Assembly (NCBI GenBank): GCA_023251295.1
Contig: JAHEYZ010000005.1
Coordinates: forward strand, 2,975-38,619
From: Nitrosotalea sp.
GTDB lineage: Archaea; Thermoproteota; Nitrososphaeria; Nitrososphaerales; Nitrosopumilaceae
DNA: 35,645 nt
Direction: 5' to 3'
Shown here: positions 7,772-17,094 of the stretch, one piece after another
How the letters are laid out: each line of letters starts with the position of its first letter
Position numbering within the stretch: the first letter of the stretch is position 1
Notes under the pieces: generated by a model
Told to the model about the DNA's origin: nothing
Databases searched by the model: none
What the model saw: only the letters and a program-made list of their open reading frames with translations
Position numbers and translations under genes: made by a program

Positions 7772-9783
7772 ACTTCGTCAGACATTTCGTATGATTTTAG
7801 ACGCTCTTTCTTTCTTTTTAGAACAGCAAAAATTCCCAATATTACTGCTATCCATAGAGAACTGAAAACAATGTTTGAGAAACTCACATACATATATGGA
7901 GTTGCATCCAAAAGATGGAGTCTTAGTTCCTTTGCCCTTTCGTGAATGTTTATCATTCCAGTCTGAAAAGAAGAACTATCTTGTGGAACAGTAGAGATCT
8001 TGTCTACGCTTGAAATCATGTTTTCAAGGTCACCTTGAATTTTACCAAAGTCTGTCGTTTCGGTTGGAAATATCCAAACAGGATTTCCTTCTTGTGGTAG
8101 GAGAGTTTTGATATTGTTAAGATATTCAGTTATTACTTGAGTATCATCCGTTGCCTTTATTCTGTCTAAAAGACCCCTTGACTGATCCAGTGGATAAACA
8201 TCGTGTTGATATCCATAGTAAGCCATAAAGGCACCAAATGAGATAAAACCAATTATTCCCACCATTGCAAGTTTGTAGTAAGTATTTGCCATCTTCTCTG
8301 CCTTTGTTATATTGCGTAACAACTGCGATTTGTTCTTTTTAAATGTTGTATGCGATATGCTAAGATACGATATGTAGAAGTATCCTAATGTCTGAATTCC
8401 AATCAGAGGAGCAAAGATTGGATTTCCTGAAAAAATGGAGATGAATATTCCCAATATACCATAGACTCCAAAAAAGAGCTCCAGGAGTGTAGTTTTTGTA
8501 AATGGTAGATTGTAGGCTTTGTCTCTCCAATCATCTGTGTTATTTACAATTCCGTATTTAGGAGTCCTAAGAAATTCGTTCTTCTTCCCTAGAAAAGCAT
8601 CAAAAACAGCAACAGTATTGTTTACTGACATACCTGCAGAATAAAATATTAGATAAAAATAAGCCAATGTTTTTGATTTCCATCTTTGTGCCCATAAGTT
8701 TCGTATTATCATGATATATACAACTGGTCCCATTGCCAGATATGCAACTATTGTTAACAGTGGTAATACGCTCACAACATACAGGTTGAATTTAGAAGAT
8801 AACAAAATTGGAAGTATTAAGAATTGAATAAGCATAAGTGGGTGTACTATGTGTCTGGTTAATTGAACAAAAGCCTGAATTTTTGTGTCAAATGGAATTT
8901 TTTTTATTGCTACGTCGCCAAGCAGTTTAATAGCACATTGTATCGAACCCTTTGCCCATCTAAATTGCTGCCTTTTTGCTGCATTCATTTGTACAGGAAG
9001 TTCTGCATCAACAACAATATCAGCTAAGAAGAGACATTTCCAACCCTTCATTTGAGCTCTATAACTTAGATCTAGATCTTCAACAAGCGTTGCAGTATGC
9101 CACCCCCCAGCATCCTCTATGCATTCTCTTCTCCAGATCCCGGCAGTTCCATTAAAGCTCATGTAAAGGTGAGAGTTGCTCTTTGCTTTTTGTTCTATGA
9201 GGAAGTGAAGGTCTAGACTAAGCGCTTGTGCTTGCGTAAGTGCAGAATATTTTTCGTTTACATGTCCCCATTTACACTGAATTAATCCTATCTCGGGTTT
9301 TGCAAAATATGGTATGGCTTTCTTCAGAAACCAATCAGGCGGAATAAAATCAGCATCAAAAATGGCCACAAAGTCTCCTTTTACAAATTTCATCGCATTA
9401 CGAAGCGCGCCTGCTTTGTATCCTTTCCTATCTGCTCTACGTATATGCGATATATCAAATCCCTTCTGTCGATAGTCGACTACAAGATTTTCTAAAATAT
9501 CATAGGTATCATCATCAGAATCATCCAAAACTTGAATACACATCTTTTCTTTTGGATAATCCATAGAACATACGGCGTTTACGAGTCGAGCTGCCACATA
9601 TTTTTCATTGTATATTGGAAGTTGAATTGTAATGGTTGGTGATCCCAGTTCAGTTTGTTGGTATTTTCTTCGTTGTTTTGAAAGTAATACAAGATAGTAA
9701 AAGTTGCAAGTATACAATGTAACAAGAACAGCTATTGTAATGAATACATTGAAGAGGAATTGTGTTAATGGGGTTACTGCCAT
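7768..9783 (-). CDS. Membrane family-2 glycosyltransferase (cellulose-synthase-like)
   Basis: QLPIYNEKYVAARL, DDSDDDT, FDADFIPPDWFL, EDLDLSYRAQ, QQFRWAKGS, multiple TM segments. Confidence 0.92.
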   Translation of the reverse strand: MAVTPLTQFLFNVFITIAVLVTLYTCNFYYLVLLSKQRRKYQQTELGSPTITIQLPIYNEKYVAARLVNAVCSMDYPKEKMCIQVLDDSDDDTYDILENLVVDYRQKGFDISHIRRADRKGYKAGALRNAMKFVKGDFVAIFDADFIPPDWFLKKAIPYFAKPEIGLIQCKWGHVNEKYSALTQAQALSLDLHFLIEQKAKSNSHLYMSFNGTAGIWRRECIEDAGGWHTATLVEDLDLSYRAQMKGWKCLFLADIVVDAELPVQMNAAKRQQFRWAKGSIQCAIKLLGDVAIKKIPFDTKIQAFVQLTRHIVHPLMLIQFLILPILLSSKFNLYVVSVLPLLTIVAYLAMGPVVYIMIIRNLWAQRWKSKTLAYFYLIFYSAGMSVNNTVAVFDAFLGKKNEFLRTPKYGIVNNTDDWRDKAYNLPFTKTTLLELFFGVYGILGIFISIFSGNPIFAPLIGIQTLGYFYISYLSISHTTFKKNKSQLLRNITKAEKMANTYYKLAMVGIIGFISFGAFMAYYGYQHDVYPLDQSRGLLDRIKATDDTQVITEYLNNIKTLLPQEGNPVWIFPTETTDFGKIQGDLENMISSVDKISTVPQDSSSFQTGMINIHERAKELRLHLLDATPYMYVSFSNIVFSSLWIAVILGIFAVLKRKKERLKSYEMSDEV

Positions 9784-9822
9784 ACCCTACGGTAGAAGAT
9801 GGAAAATATGTATTTATAGTTG

Positions 9823-9836
9823 CACAAACCCTTGTG
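9823..9836. promoter_or_regulatory. Inverted repeat CACAA-ACCC-TTGTG upstream of the glycosyltransferase TATA box
   Basis: Read directly; adjacent to the minus-strand TATA-like CTATAAATA. Confidence 0.4.
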
Positions 9837-9983
9837 AAGGATATTTTGTATTTTATCTTTTCTTCCTTTTAATTTAAAAGAACATTTTATGAAAATCCCT
9901 TTTTTGATGACTGACCAGATCCTAATGTAGTATTTAAAATGGCAAATTTAGTGTTACAGCCAACTGTGCGTTTAAAAATTTTC

Positions 9984-10289
9984 TTAATAATCGGGGCATG
10001 TTTCCTCACGTAGTTTTTTGTACTTGGTTTCCATGGATTCTGCAAATTCAAGGACTTTATTAAGATCAAAATCTTTTTTCGGGAAATACCATCTTATGGC
10101 TACTCTATGGCCTATTCCATCCATATCGTATATCATTCCTTTTTCTGCTTCAACCTTATAGTTTTCATCCAATGATTGTTCTTGGACAGTAAGACCTCTT
10201 TTTGTTTTATCTTCCATGATAAAAAATGTAGGACTATCACGAATGGAATAGAATATGCCCTGTTTCACCAGAGGAAGTTCTTGAGTCAA
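9984..10289 (-). CDS. Hypothetical protein (101 aa)
   Basis: ORF immediately downstream of, and codirectional with, the rhodanese gene. Confidence 0.7.
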   Translation of the reverse strand: MTQELPLVKQGIFYSIRDSPTFFIMEDKTKRGLTVQEQSLDENYKVEAEKGMIYDMDGIGHRVAIRWYFPKKDFDLNKVLEFAESMETKYKKLREETCPDY

Positions 10290-11135
10290 TTACTTTTCAA
10301 CAGAATTACCAATCATATTTCCCCACTCAGTCCATGAGCCATCATAGTTCCTGACTTGCGGGTAACCTAACAAATATTTCAGAACAAACCATGTGTGAGA
10401 GGATCTTTCACCAATTCTGCAGTAACAAATAACATCTTTATCTGGAGTTACTTGTTTGGTTTCATAAATCTGCTTTAGTTCATTTACCGATTTAAAAGTG
10501 CCATCAAGGTCATTCACCGCGGTAGCCCAAGGAATATTTTTCGCGGACGGAATGTGTCCTCCTCTTTGTGCATGTTCCATCGGATATTCTGGAGGAGCTG
10601 TAATTTCGCCAGTATACTCTTTTGCAGATCTGACATCCACCAAAACCGTATCTTGTTTATCCAGGGCTCTTTTGACATCAAAAAGATAAGCGCGCAATCC
10701 CTCATCTGGAGGTTGTGCGACATAGTTTGTTTTTGAAATTTTTGGTTCATCTTTAGTATATTGTTTTTTTTCTATTTCCCATTTTTTTCTTCCCCCATTC
10801 ATTATCTTCACGTTTTTGTGTCCATAATATTTGAAAACCCAAAACACAAACGCTGCAAACCAATTGTTAAAATCGCCGTATAGGATAACCTCGTTTTCAG
10901 GTGTTATTCCACATCTTGACATCAATTCTTCAAATTGTTTTTTGTTGACAATATCACGAGTGATTGGATCATTTATGTCACGTTTCCACCAGATTAAACT
11001 GGCTCCTAGAATGTGACCTTGTTTGTATGCATTTTCAGGATCATAATCCACCTCGACGATCTTTATCAAACTATTAGAGATGTTTTTTGAAACTAATTCT
11101 GTATCTGTTAAAACATCAGGATTAGCATAGCTCAT
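10290..11135 (-). CDS. Thiosulfate/3-mercaptopyruvate sulfurtransferase (tandem rhodanese domains)
   Basis: Two rhodanese domains; active-site loop CRIGERS and C-terminal NYDGSWTEWG. Confidence 0.92.
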   Translation of the reverse strand: MSYANPDVLTDTELVSKNISNSLIKIVEVDYDPENAYKQGHILGASLIWWKRDINDPITRDIVNKKQFEELMSRCGITPENEVILYGDFNNWFAAFVFWVFKYYGHKNVKIMNGGRKKWEIEKKQYTKDEPKISKTNYVAQPPDEGLRAYLFDVKRALDKQDTVLVDVRSAKEYTGEITAPPEYPMEHAQRGGHIPSAKNIPWATAVNDLDGTFKSVNELKQIYETKQVTPDKDVICYCRIGERSSHTWFVLKYLLGYPQVRNYDGSWTEWGNMIGNSVEK

Positions 11136-11163
11136 GTTTCTCGAAATATTAACTATAATTAGG

Positions 11164-11201
11164 CACTTATATCTTCATCTTTATGAGATGATTTTTAAGT
11201 G
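11164..11201. promoter_or_regulatory. Nested palindrome in the divergent rhodanese/nadK promoter region
   Basis: CACTTA-tatct-TCATCT-ttatg-AGATGA-tttt-TAAGTG, both arm pairs perfect. Confidence 0.5.
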
Positions 11202-11223
11202 AAATTACAATATCGGTTTTTGC

Positions 11224-12039
11224 ATGAATCTTAATAAAGTCGTAATAGTGAGCAAGGTAGGTTCTAAGGAGTCAGAAGACGCAGCAAGGAAAGTGGCAAA
11301 GAAACTTCTTGCGAAAAAATCACAAGTTTTTACAATTTCTCCGGTAGAAGTAGATGGTGCAAAAAAGGTAGAAACTCTAGAAGAGTTAAAGACCACAAAT
11401 CTTGATCTTACAATAACTCTGGGAGGAGACGGTACAACACTCCGTGCGTTTAGATATTTAGAAAATGAAGTTCCACTTTTAGCAATTAATGTAGGTGGAA
11501 ATCGTGGTATTCTTTCAGAAATAACTTTGGAACAAATAGACGCCGCAATAGAACAAATATTTTCAAATAACACGTTTCTTGATAAGAGGATAAGAGTAGT
11601 AGCTTCATGCAAAGGACAAGAATATCCTCCTGCGTTAAATGAGATTTATATAAACAGACAGAATCTCACAAAAACGTCTCTTTTTGAGATTAGATTTCAA
11701 AACGATACAGTTACACAGAGAATGGATGGAGTCATAATATCTACTCCAAGTGGTTCTACAGGTCATTCATATTCACTTGGAGGTCCAATATTGCATGAAA
11801 GTCTTGACGTCTTAATTATTACGCCAGTAGCACCTGTAAACAGATTGCCGTCACTTGTTGTACCAGATGAAAAGATAGAGATTGTCAATTCTCATGATTC
11901 AAATATAATTATGGATGCCCAAGTGGTTAAACCAGCAAGATATGATGATGTAATTACAATAAGAAAGTACAAGAAACACGCGGTATTTGTAAGAGTAAAA
12001 AAGCGTGGTTTAAGACAGATGAGCAAACTTGGTTTTTAA
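11224..12039 (+). CDS. nadK: NAD kinase
   Basis: TLGGDGTTLRAFR, NVGGNRGILSEI, DGVIISTPSGSTGHSYSLGGPI. Confidence 0.94.
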   Translation: MNLNKVVIVSKVGSKESEDAARKVAKKLLAKKSQVFTISPVEVDGAKKVETLEELKTTNLDLTITLGGDGTTLRAFRYLENEVPLLAINVGGNRGILSEITLEQIDAAIEQIFSNNTFLDKRIRVVASCKGQEYPPALNEIYINRQNLTKTSLFEIRFQNDTVTQRMDGVIISTPSGSTGHSYSLGGPILHESLDVLIITPVAPVNRLPSLVVPDEKIEIVNSHDSNIIMDAQVVKPARYDDVITIRKYKKHAVFVRVKKRGLRQMSKLGF

Positions 12040-12520
12040 AATTTTAGATGCCAGTGCTTTTTATGCTGGAATTCCTTTTGCATCATCAGAAAAAAGTTTC
12101 ACAACACAAGATGTTTTTGATGAAATAAAACACATCAAAAATGGTCACAAAGCAATTGAAACGATACTTGAGACAAAGAGACTTGAGATAATGACACCAG
12201 AATCAGAATACATTAAAAAAGTTCTGCTCAAGTCCAAAGATACCGGAGATTTTCAAAATCTTTCTACAGGAGATATTTCAGTTATTGCCTTGTGCCTTCA
12301 ACTTAAAGCAGAGCTAGTTACAGATGATTTTGCGGTATCAAATCTTGCAAAGCAACTAAATCTCACTGTAGTTCCAGTCATGACAAAGGGAATCACACGC
12401 ATAGCAAATTGGATCTATTTTTGTTCTGGTTGCGAGAAAACTTTTTCACAGATATCAAAATGCCCTCTTTGTGGAAATAAACTGAGTCGCAAGTTAATCA
12501 AGTTGAAAGATGATATTTGA
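12029..12520 (+). CDS. nob1: PIN-domain rRNA maturation endonuclease Nob1
   Basis: N-terminal PIN domain KILDASAFYAG...LVTDDFAVSNLAKQL plus C-terminal zinc ribbon CSGCEKTF..CPLCG; TTG start. Confidence 0.88.
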   Translation: MVFKILDASAFYAGIPFASSEKSFTTQDVFDEIKHIKNGHKAIETILETKRLEIMTPESEYIKKVLLKSKDTGDFQNLSTGDISVIALCLQLKAELVTDDFAVSNLAKQLNLTVVPVMTKGITRIANWIYFCSGCEKTFSQISKCPLCGNKLSRKLIKLKDDI

Positions 12521-12521
12521 A

Positions 12522-13214
12522 TTATGTGTCAATATCGTGTAGTGTTTTTTGATCTATTTTTTTCTTGAATTTACTATCAGTATCAAGCATTTTTCTTATC
12601 TTAAGAGCACGTGATTCGCCCAAACCTTGTATTTTTAAAAGTTCTGTGTAAGATGCCTTTAGAGTTTTACTTGGAGAACCAAACTTTTCTAGCATGCGTG
12701 TAGCTAATTTTTCCCCTACGCCCGGAAGACTACACAGTACAGATAGTTGTTGCCTTTGTATATCATTTGATTTTTTTATTTTTTTCAAGAAAGGACCTTT
12801 GTTAGCATTCTGTCTTGCCGCCATTGAAATCAATAATTTCGCAGAATGTGAAGCGCTGGGAGTTGGGATAATTGGAATTTTAAAGTCTAAAGCAATAGAT
12901 GATAATGCACCATAGAAAACAAGTGGGTTTTCTGTAATTTTATCAACAATGTCAACGTTGCCTTCCACCAAAATTGTAGGATGTTCAAAGTGTTCTTTGA
13001 GTCTGCTACATTGATCAAAGAGCCTTCCATCAAAAACAGAAGAGATTAGATCTTGAATGCTTTTTCTTTCTACAACAGTTTCTGGAGCCACTATATAATC
13101 CCCTATTGGGAGATTGACTAATTCGATCTTTATTCCCACTGCTCGTAAAAGATCAGGGATTCCACTTTTTCTTTCTCTCTCATCAACTATCATTCGTAGT
13201 TCTTCTAATTTCAT
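12522..13214 (-). CDS. ERCC4/XPF-type nuclease with C-terminal HhH
   Basis: VDERERKSGIPDLLRA...VVERKSIQDLISSVFDGRLFDQ; HhH LCSLPGVGEKLATRMLEKFG. Confidence 0.92.
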   Translation of the reverse strand: MKLEELRMIVDERERKSGIPDLLRAVGIKIELVNLPIGDYIVAPETVVERKSIQDLISSVFDGRLFDQCSRLKEHFEHPTILVEGNVDIVDKITENPLVFYGALSSIALDFKIPIIPTPSASHSAKLLISMAARQNANKGPFLKKIKKSNDIQRQQLSVLCSLPGVGEKLATRMLEKFGSPSKTLKASYTELLKIQGLGESRALKIRKMLDTDSKFKKKIDQKTLHDIDT

Positions 13215-13246
13215 ATAATGGAAGGATGTAAGAAATTGTTAATATT

Positions 13247-13639
13247 TTATTTGGGAGTATCTGTTTTTTGCGATTGGCTGCCTGTTTGGCTCTGTAACAT
13301 AGTCTTTATCTTATCTTCAATTTCCTTTAGATTCTCTTTAATTCGTGTTTCTTGTTTTGACAACACAGTTACACGTGTGTTTGAGAGTTCTTTTTTTTCT
13401 TCTAGTTCAGCGATCAGAATTTGTTTTGTTGATTTTATCAATAGAGGACCAGCACTTTTGAATACTGCGTCAGTATCTGTGGCTTTTTTTAGGACTTCTA
13501 AAGCCCTTTCTGTTTCTAGTTGTTCCATCTCAAGATGTTGTTTTTGACCCATGATGGATTGAAGGTTTTGTTGTAAATTTTGCATTCGTGCCACTTGTTC
13601 TTGCAACCAAGGGGGAAGTTGTTGACCACTTGCAGACAT
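13247..13639 (-). CDS. pfdB: Prefoldin subunit beta
   Basis: Coiled-coil/hairpin protein with QKQHLEMEQLETERALEVLKK; position in the exosome superoperon. Confidence 0.88.
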   Translation of the reverse strand: MSASGQQLPPWLQEQVARMQNLQQNLQSIMGQKQHLEMEQLETERALEVLKKATDTDAVFKSAGPLLIKSTKQILIAELEEKKELSNTRVTVLSKQETRIKENLKEIEDKIKTMLQSQTGSQSQKTDTPK

Positions 13640-13662
13640 GATAATTCCAAAAGTTGTTTTGC

Positions 13663-13914
13663 TTATATTTTTACCGATTCTATAGAATCGTTACTTGTTT
13701 GAACAAGGCGCAAGGTCGAATTCAAGTTTGCACGAAGATGAGATAACTCTTGAGCATCAATTAAAATTGTTATTTTTTTATCAAGTGATATTTTGGTTTT
13801 TGTTTGGTTTTCAGAATAGAACTTTTTGTCAGTTTGAAGAGAATCGAAAATTGATTTAGTTTTTTTGTCAGCTAAGATTTCTATTTCTGCGCTATAATTT
13901 AACGTCATATGCAA
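13663..13914 (-). CDS. pcc1: KEOPS complex subunit Pcc1
   Basis: 83-aa protein with ...ISIDAQELSHLRANLNSTLRLVQTS-like C-terminus and conserved gene neighbourhood. Confidence 0.78.
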   Translation of the reverse strand: MHMTLNYSAEIEILADKKTKSIFDSLQTDKKFYSENQTKTKISLDKKITILIDAQELSHLRANLNSTLRLVQTSNDSIESVKI

Positions 13915-14107
13915 AACCAGCTACTTTAAAACCGCATTTCTTACAAGCCCATATTCCAACTGCTTCTCTACCAAATTTACTAGAACCACATTCGCTACAT
14001 TTTCTTTTTGTTTTGAGTAGTCTATGAACTGCGGTGAATTTCTTGCGCGGTTTAAGACCATACTTTGCTCCAAGTCCCCTTAATGATGCGCTCTTGCCTT
14101 TTGCCAT
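13892..14107 (-). CDS. rpl37ae: Ribosomal protein L37Ae (eL43)
   Basis: Zinc ribbon CSECGSSKFGREAVGIWACKKCGFKVAGFAY. Confidence 0.93.
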   Translation of the reverse strand: MAKGKSASLRGLGAKYGLKPRKKFTAVHRLLKTKRKCSECGSSKFGREAVGIWACKKCGFKVAGFAYDVKL

Positions 14108-14108
14108 A

Positions 14109-14915
14109 TCACATCAATTGCTCAAGTTGCTTCCTTATTTTTGTTCCAACTGAAAGTGCGATTTCAGAACATTTTATGAGCTGTTCATTGGTGAAGCCAT
14201 CACTACCTCCTTTTTGTAAAGCGCATATGTTGCCATCAGAATTAGTAGTGATTGTTATTCTAGCATTCATGCAGGCTTCTTCGTCAGCTGTTGGATCAAC
14301 TATGATATGATCACCTATTCGAGCCATTGTAACAGAAACTGGGGTTGTTTTTATTGGAGGTTTCGAAGTTACACCTTCAACTAGCGCTGGTGCGTCATCT
14401 TTTATTTCATATTTTGGAACGGTGCATGATAAAATTGCTGCAACAGCCGCATAAGAACATGCATCAAAAAGATTTCCATCAGTATTTAATACACTGCTAT
14501 CAACAAATATTCCTATTACAGATTTGTCTTTTATTAAAACAAGTTGCTTAAGATCAAGCATCTCAGTTTCTCTAATACCTCTGTCTACGACTCTAGCTAA
14601 TTCAATAACTTCCTCTCCTGGTGGGCCAGGTTCAGCTTTAGGATCTGCCAGAGGAAGTATTTCTGCAGTGCAAATCAAAATTCCTTTATCACCAAGATCA
14701 GGGAAGGGTTTATCAGGTTGTATCTTAACTCCAGTGACTACTTCAGTATCGCCTAGTCTTACTCTTGCAGAACCATTTGCTTTTGGAATTACTCCAGATT
14801 CAATTGAAAGTGATCGTTGATCATGTAATTCTCTTCCATCAATCCGTTTTCCCTGACTGAGCAGCTCAAGAATTTTTTCTCTTTTAAGTTGTTCTATTAT
14901 TACAGAACTTGTCAT
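14109..14915 (-). CDS. rrp42: Exosome subunit Rrp42
   Basis: RNase PH fold: GKRIDGRELHDQRSLSIESGVIPKANGSARVRLGDTEVVTGVK. Confidence 0.95.
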   Translation of the reverse strand: MTSSVIIEQLKREKILELLSQGKRIDGRELHDQRSLSIESGVIPKANGSARVRLGDTEVVTGVKIQPDKPFPDLGDKGILICTAEILPLADPKAEPGPPGEEVIELARVVDRGIRETEMLDLKQLVLIKDKSVIGIFVDSSVLNTDGNLFDACSYAAVAAILSCTVPKYEIKDDAPALVEGVTSKPPIKTTPVSVTMARIGDHIIVDPTADEEACMNARITITTNSDGNICALQKGGSDGFTNEQLIKCSEIALSVGTKIRKQLEQLM

Positions 14916-14917
14916 TG

Positions 14918-15646
14918 TTATGCCTCTCCGTTTTTAAAGTATTTTTCCATCAGTGCTTTTTTCTGGATTTCATAAACTTGTTTACAACCACCTATTGCAG
15001 TTTCAAGACATTTTTTGTATTCATCAGGAGTTAGGATTCCATCAAGTTGCATGAGTGTGACTTTCCCGAGATTTGGCATGTATGCTACTGGCATGTCTGC
15101 TTGACCCTCCTTGTCTTCCTCATCATTTACATCAAGAACAATTTTGTCTGCTACCTTTCCTGCAGCACATGCAGAAACCATATCTCGCATCGGTATTCCT
15201 GCATCCACTAGCGCAACAGATGCCGCATCCAGTGCAGCACATCGAGAACCACCATCAGCTTGCAGAATCTCTATAAATACATCTACTACTGTTCTTGGGA
15301 AATCTTTGAGTATTACTGCTGGTTGAAGAGCTTCTTTGATGACTTTGGATATTTCAATTTCTCTCCTAGAAGGAGCAGGATTTTTTCTTTCGGTTACAGA
15401 AAATGGTGACATGTGATACCTACATCGCAAAATACCACTATCTTGATCTGCCATATGTTTTGGATGCACATCCCTTGGTCCAAAAACTCCTGCAAGAATT
15501 TTGTTTTTACCAAATTCTATGTATGCTGAACCATCAGCATTTTTTAAAACTCCTACCTTTATGGAAACATTTCTTATTTGGTCTATCCTTCGACCATCAC
15601 ATCTAATTCCATTTTCATTCATTAATTGTGTCATTATTTTCACCAA
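14918..15646 (-). CDS. rrp41: Exosome catalytic subunit Rrp41
   Basis: RCDGRRIDQIRNVSIKVGVLKNADGSAYIEFGKNKILAGVFGPR. Confidence 0.95.
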   Translation of the reverse strand: MVKIMTQLMNENGIRCDGRRIDQIRNVSIKVGVLKNADGSAYIEFGKNKILAGVFGPRDVHPKHMADQDSGILRCRYHMSPFSVTERKNPAPSRREIEISKVIKEALQPAVILKDFPRTVVDVFIEILQADGGSRCAALDAASVALVDAGIPMRDMVSACAAGKVADKIVLDVNDEEDKEGQADMPVAYMPNLGKVTLMQLDGILTPDEYKKCLETAIGGCKQVYEIQKKALMEKYFKNGEA

Positions 15647-16322
15647 GTTCTACCCCAAGCATAGATTTTACTCTTTCAGTCAAGTTAGGTGTATGTGCTT
15701 GAGCATCAACCATTTTCACTGCTTCTATGGCCTTTAATAATCCAACTGGATCCTCGCAAGAAACAACTATCAGACCGTTTTGACCAATAGTAACAATAGC
15801 TTTTGTTGCCATCTCGATTGTTTGAATCATAGAACCACGCTTTCCGATAAGTCGTGGAATCTTGCTTGGAGCAATTTCTATCAATTCACCAGATTCAATT
15901 TTTCCCAAATCTCTGTCTTGTATAGTAAGAAGTGGATCTCTAGATCTATCAAAATTAGCAACTCTAGCAGCGACTAAATCACCTTTGTCCAGGCGTGCTT
16001 TTAATTCGTCTTTTGTTGGAGAATAATCTCTTCCAAATACATCCTGAGCTGGTAAGAATCCAATAAAACATGAATTTATATCAAATTCCCAAGATAGTGA
16101 AGAATGTCCTATCACCTTTCCTATAATCAAGTCATTAGTTTTTGGGATGTATATTCCTGAAAGTGGTATCACACGAACTGCGTTCTCATAAATTTCTGAT
16201 ATACCAATACTAGTAGAGATAATCCTCTCTCCATCTTGATAGACATTCTGTTCTAGTCTGTATGGACCAGTTATTATTACATCGCCAGGGATTACGTATT
16301 TTCTTTTTACTGTTTCCATCAT
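15615..16322 (-). CDS. rrp4: Exosome RNA-binding subunit Rrp4
   Basis: S1/KH architecture: VIPGDVI..., IPRLIGKRGSMIQTIE; overlaps the annotated rrp41 start. Confidence 0.93.
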   Translation of the reverse strand: MMETVKRKYVIPGDVIITGPYRLEQNVYQDGERIISTSIGISEIYENAVRVIPLSGIYIPKTNDLIIGKVIGHSSLSWEFDINSCFIGFLPAQDVFGRDYSPTKDELKARLDKGDLVAARVANFDRSRDPLLTIQDRDLGKIESGELIEIAPSKIPRLIGKRGSMIQTIEMATKAIVTIGQNGLIVVSCEDPVGLLKAIEAVKMVDAQAHTPNLTERVKSMLGVELGENNDTINE

Positions 16323-17008
16323 TTTGCTACCTCAATAGAAGCAGAGCCCTTTGTTACAGATCCCAATCTATCTATCACATTTGCTCTTGCGGCAGCCGGT
16401 ATATCTAGTATTACTTTAAGAGAACCATTAGATTGCCATTCTTCTTTTTTTAAAGTTCCAGCAGATTTTAAAACTGAATATGATTGTGCTGCAAACTGTG
16501 CTGGCACCAGAATTTCAAGCATCATGTTTTCTGATTTAAGCGGGATAATAGATCGTAATTGTTCTACTATGTCTTTTATTTGTTCATCGGTATTTCTAAA
16601 CGGATCTATAGATATTCGTGCATCATCCATGGCCTGTTCTATTCTAAGTGGAGGATGCGGTAGATGTGAACGTGGATCTACGTATGTTTTCGCAATAAAA
16701 TCCACAATTTGTTTACGTTTTTCTAAAACCATCTTTCGTCTTTGATCTGTAGTAAGGTTAAGATCACCTTTTTGCAGTATGATGGTAGCAATAACGGTAG
16801 TGTCAGTAGTCTTGAATGCTTTCATTAGTTTTTCTGTTGACGCGCGTGTTCCTTTGTTAGAATCAGAATAAATTTCATCTGAAACAAGAATCGTAGATAT
16901 GTCTTTTCTTTTTCCCAGTTTGTATTCAAGGGCAGGATCTGGTTTTACGAGCAGTTCGAACTTCTCACCTTCAACTGCGAATCTTATTACTGTTACTTTA
17001 TCAACCAT
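16319..17008 (-). CDS. Ribosome maturation protein SBDS/Sdo1
   Basis: VDKVTVIRFAVEGEKFELLVKPDPALEYKLGK...; DPRSHLPHPPLRIEQAMDDARISIDPF. Confidence 0.93.
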   Translation of the reverse strand: MVDKVTVIRFAVEGEKFELLVKPDPALEYKLGKRKDISTILVSDEIYSDSNKGTRASTEKLMKAFKTTDTTVIATIILQKGDLNLTTDQRRKMVLEKRKQIVDFIAKTYVDPRSHLPHPPLRIEQAMDDARISIDPFRNTDEQIKDIVEQLRSIIPLKSENMMLEILVPAQFAAQSYSVLKSAGTLKKEEWQSNGSLKVILDIPAAARANVIDRLGSVTKGSASIEVAK

Positions 17009-17094
17009 AATTTGGGATATTCAACTTTGGTATTTATCTATACGCAAAAACTCGCTAGATTTTTATTTGGACTACGAACTTTTTCCTCTAAGAC

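Noticed and set aside
9510-9530. TCATCATCAG on the plus strand as C/D boxes of a minus-strand sRNA
   Set aside because: Encodes the conserved DDSDDDT motif of the glycosyltransferase; no complete C-D'-C'-D order.
9887-10069. 60-aa minus ORF MILIKSLNLQNPWKPSTK...
   Set aside because: Overlaps the end of the better-supported 101-aa ORF and has low-complexity, non-protein-like content.
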